A stretch of DNA of 11,270 bases, taken from Actinomycetota bacterium. GTDB lineage: Bacteria > Actinomycetota > Actinomycetes > Nanopelagicales > Nanopelagicaceae. Positions 7,601 to 11,270 of the stretch are shown in pieces. The stretch's first letter is position 1. Every line of letters begins with the position of its first letter. Where the stretch lies: NCBI GenBank assembly GCA_947494085.1, contig CANLTP010000021.1:1-11270 (forward strand), in the 5' to 3' direction. The position numbers and the translations under genes were made by a program. Under the pieces are notes generated by a model that was given only the letters and a program-made list of their open reading frames with translations, searched no databases and was not told where the DNA came from.

Positions 7601-8683
7601 ATGATTATTGGTGTTCCTAAAGAGATTAAGAACAATGAATTTCGGGTTTCAGCTACACCATCCGGAGTTCACGCACTTGTAAAAGCTGGACACAGTGTTT
7701 TAGTTGAAACTAGCGCTGGTTTAGGTTCAGCAATCACAGATGCAGATTATGTTGCCGCTGGTGCAACCATAATTTCAACTTCTGATGAAGTGTGGTCCAA
7801 AGCCGATTTAATTCTTAAAGTTAAAGAGCCGATTGCTGCGGAATATCCAAAGATGCGCAAGGGCCAAATTCTCTTCACTTACTTACACTTAGCCGCATCA
7901 CGTGAATGCACCGATGCGCTAATCAAATCAGGCACGACAGCAATTGCCTTTGAAACCGTAGAAGTAAATGGTCAACTTCCACTTCTTGCACCGATGTCAG
8001 AAGTCGCGGGCCGAATGTCGATTCAAGTTGGTGCAACCGCACTGCAGAAGCCAGAAGGCGGCCGCGGTGTTCTGCTCGGCGGGGTTCCTGGAGTTGCACC
8101 TGCGAAGGTTGTAGTTCTTGGTGGCGGAGTTGTTGGTGTTTCAGCGGCAACGATTGCGCACGGTATGCGTGCTGATGTAACAATTCTAGATTTAGATTTA
8201 AATCGACTACGTTATTTGGATGATCTTTTCAATGGTCAAGTTAGAACTATTGCTTCATCAGCTTTCGCAATTGAAGAGCAATGCATGGCAGCCGATTTGG
8301 TAATCGGCGCGGTTCTAGTTCACGGCGCAAAGGCCCCTAAATTAGTTAGTGACGCACTTGTTGCAAAGATGAAGCCTGGTTCAGTGTTGGTAGATGTTGC
8401 GATTGATCAAGGTGGTTGCTTCGAAGGTTCAAAGGCAACTACACATTCTGATCCAACATTTAAAGTTCACAATTCACTTTATTACTGTGTTGCAAATATG
8501 CCTGGCGCAGTCCCAGCAACTTCGACTGCAGCACTTGCAAATGCCACAATCAAATATGCCTTAGCCCTTGCAAATAAGGGTTGGGAGAAAGCTTGCGCTG
8601 ATGATTCAGGGCTGGCTAAGGGATTGAACGTGCATGAAGGCAAAATTATGTATGAGGCAGTGGCTACCGCGCACGGTTTGTAA
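7601..8683 (+). CDS. ald: Alanine dehydrogenase
   Basis: NAD-dependent enzyme that reversibly converts L-alanine to pyruvate, ammonium and NADH, linking nitrogen and central carbon metabolism. The 360 residues match the usual length. The N-terminus GVPKEIKNNEFRVSATP places the substrate-binding Arg15; Lys75 (in KVKEP) and catalytic His96 (in YLHLAA) fall at the positions known from the mycobacterial enzyme. The Rossmann dinucleotide motif is VVVLGGGVVG (about residues 170-179), and VDVAIDQGG supplies Asp269, which binds the cofactor side. All key residues are present. The related N(5)-(carboxyethyl)ornithine synthase and transhydrogenase alpha families are less likely given this full motif set. 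It is probably transcribed from its own leaderless promoter and may read through into glnA, which starts 35 nt after the stop with no terminator between. Confidence 0.97.
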   Translation: MIIGVPKEIKNNEFRVSATPSGVHALVKAGHSVLVETSAGLGSAITDADYVAAGATIISTSDEVWSKADLILKVKEPIAAEYPKMRKGQILFTYLHLAASRECTDALIKSGTTAIAFETVEVNGQLPLLAPMSEVAGRMSIQVGATALQKPEGGRGVLLGGVPGVAPAKVVVLGGGVVGVSAATIAHGMRADVTILDLDLNRLRYLDDLFNGQVRTIASSAFAIEEQCMAADLVIGAVLVHGAKAPKLVSDALVAKMKPGSVLVDVAIDQGGCFEGSKATTHSDPTFKVHNSLYYCVANMPGAVPATSTAALANATIKYALALANKGWEKACADDSGLAKGLNVHEGKIMYEAVATAHGL

Positions 8684-8718
8684 CAATCCCGTAACAAGAC
8701 TTTGGCAGTATCTCTGTC

Positions 8719-10032
8719 ATGACTTCCCACAGCGATGAAATAAGTAAGCAAGAAGAATTTGTAATGCGCACCCTTGAGGAGCGCAATATTCGATTTGTCA
8801 GACTTTGGTTTACCGATGTTCTCGGCTTCTTAAAATCAGTTGCAATTGCACCGGCCGAATTAGAGAATGCTTTTCAAGAGGGAATTGGCTTCGATGGTTC
8901 ATCAATCGAAGGCTTTGCCCGAATAACTGAATCAGATATGTTGGCAAAACCTGATGCCGCAAGCTTCACAGTTCTTCCATGGCGCACTGCAAATCCAGGT
9001 GCGGCGAAGATGTTCTGCGATATTGCAATGCCAGATGGAAGCGCATCATCAGCTGATCCAAGAAATGTTTTAAAGCGCGTTCTTCGCAAAGCCGCGGATA
9101 TGGGATACACCTGTTACACACATCCAGAGATGGAATTCTTCCTATTTAAAAGCGCGCCGGAAAGTAACGTCGCACCAATCCCGGTTGATTCTGCTGGTTA
9201 TTTTGACCAAACACCTTCAGCAGTCGGACATGATTTCCGTCGCCAAGCCATCACAATGTTAGAAGCCATGGGCGTTTCAGTTGAGTTCTCACACCACGAA
9301 GGTGCACCTGGCCAACAAGAGATTGACCTACGTGATGCCGATGCACTTACTACCGCAGATAACATCATGACATTTCGCCATGTAATAAAAGAGATTGCAC
9401 TTGATCAAGGTTTCCATGCTTCATTCATGCCAAAGCCATTTACTGAACATGCTGGCTCTGGAATGCACACTCACTTCTCACTATTTAAAGGCGAAGAGAA
9501 TGCATTTCACCAAGAGGGCGCAGATCTACAACTTTCGCCAGAAGGTCGCTCATTTATTGCAGGTATCTTGAAACATGCCCGCGAATTTACCGCGATTACA
9601 AACCAGTGGGTTAACTCTTACAAGCGTTTAAGTGGCGGCGGTGAAGCACCAGCACTTGTTGATTGGGGCCACAACAATCGCAGCGCACTAGTTCGAATTC
9701 CGGCATACAAACCTAAGAAAGAGAACAGCACGCGAGTTGAAGTTCGTTCCCCAGATTCTGCATGCAATCCATATTTAGCATTCGCAGTAATTTTGGCGGC
9801 TGGCCTAAGAGGTATTGAAGAGAAATACGAACTGAAAACAACGCAGAATCCAGAACTACTTCCAACAAATCTGGAAGAAGCGATCATCGCGATGGAGACA
9901 AGTTCTCTGGTGCGCGAAGCTCTGGGCGAGGATGTATTTGAATATGTTCTGCGCAATAAGCGGGCCGAGTGGGCTGAATATTGCCGCCAAGTTAGTGCCT
10001 ATGAATTAAACCGGTATCTGCCAGTCCTATAA
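8719..10032 (+). CDS. glnA: Glutamine synthetase type I, GlnA2-like
   Basis: Catalyses ATP-dependent amidation of glutamate, or ligation of another amine to its gamma-carboxylate. Metal ligands and active-site motifs are intact: FDGSS with Asp59, P-E137-M-E139, E194-GAPGQQ-E201, GSGMH with His250, NRSALVRIP, and RVEVRSPDSACNPY. Length 437 residues. The 7-residue Glu194-Glu201 spacing and absence of an NLYDLP-like tyrosine site in the C-terminal part indicate the non-adenylylated type. From memory the whole sequence is closest to actinobacterial GlnA2 (start EFVxRTLEERxIRFVRLWFTD). A Streptomyces GlnA2 has been described as a gamma-glutamylpolyamine synthetase, so the substrate is open. The ATG at 8719 has no Shine-Dalgarno sequence; TATCTC at 8709-8714 sits 4 nt before it, suggesting leaderless or near-leaderless expression. 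ATG at 8764 (codon 16) is an alternative but would cut off conserved residues. Confidence 0.95.
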   Translation: MTSHSDEISKQEEFVMRTLEERNIRFVRLWFTDVLGFLKSVAIAPAELENAFQEGIGFDGSSIEGFARITESDMLAKPDAASFTVLPWRTANPGAAKMFCDIAMPDGSASSADPRNVLKRVLRKAADMGYTCYTHPEMEFFLFKSAPESNVAPIPVDSAGYFDQTPSAVGHDFRRQAITMLEAMGVSVEFSHHEGAPGQQEIDLRDADALTTADNIMTFRHVIKEIALDQGFHASFMPKPFTEHAGSGMHTHFSLFKGEENAFHQEGADLQLSPEGRSFIAGILKHAREFTAITNQWVNSYKRLSGGGEAPALVDWGHNNRSALVRIPAYKPKKENSTRVEVRSPDSACNPYLAFAVILAAGLRGIEEKYELKTTQNPELLPTNLEEAIIAMETSSLVREALGEDVFEYVLRNKRAEWAEYCRQVSAYELNRYLPVL

Positions 10033-10039
10033 CTTGCGG

Positions 10040-11270
<1,231 letters not shown>

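Overview
The window looks like a compact housekeeping stretch of a low-GC, streamlined actinobacterium. The protein families point there. A GlnA2-type glutamine synthetase, a long-form (class II) LeuA, a Nudix hydrolase with an N-terminal CxCGxxHWG motif and a DUF4192-like protein are all typical of actinobacteria. The base composition (visibly below 50 % GC), very short intergenic gaps and several apparently leaderless genes suggest a freshwater 'acI'/Nanopelagicales-like lineage. The lineage is inference; no rRNA or other phylogenetic marker is present.

Layout. Positions 1-72 hold the tail of an upstream transcription unit and its intrinsic terminator. A plus-strand cluster follows: ppdK (pyruvate, phosphate dikinase), glpX (class II fructose-1,6-bisphosphatase, overlapping ppdK by 4 nt) and a DinG/XPD-type Fe-S helicase. 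A Nudix hydrolase lies on the minus strand and its end overlaps the helicase end by 33 nt. A 52-bp divergent promoter region separates it from a secreted proline-rich/PKD protein. Its reading frame is broken by a single TGA exactly where the PKD motif W-D-F-G-D-G needs Trp. After it come a short DUF4192-like protein, ald (alanine dehydrogenase), glnA (GlnA2 type) and the first 405 codons of leuA (2-isopropylmalate synthase), which runs off the right edge.

How the genes fit together. PPDK and GlpX are two gluconeogenic steps (pyruvate to PEP, and fructose-1,6-bisphosphate to fructose-6-phosphate) and appear translationally coupled. Ald makes pyruvate and ammonium from alanine, or the reverse. 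The glutamine synthetase relative handles ammonium or amines, and LeuA starts leucine synthesis from acetyl-CoA and 2-oxoisovalerate. The right half is thus amino-acid and nitrogen metabolism at the pyruvate node.

Expression signals fall into two groups. ppdK, glpX, the helicase and the DUF4192-like gene have Shine-Dalgarno sequences. The Nudix gene, the PKD gene and ald lack them and instead have a -10-like hexamer exactly 6 nt before the start codon, the arrangement expected for leaderless mRNA. I see no CRISPR, insertion sequence, tRNA, rRNA or phage gene, no gene-free stretch over 300 bases, and no convincing new multi-gene system. The most notable single observation is the in-frame TGA in the PKD gene.
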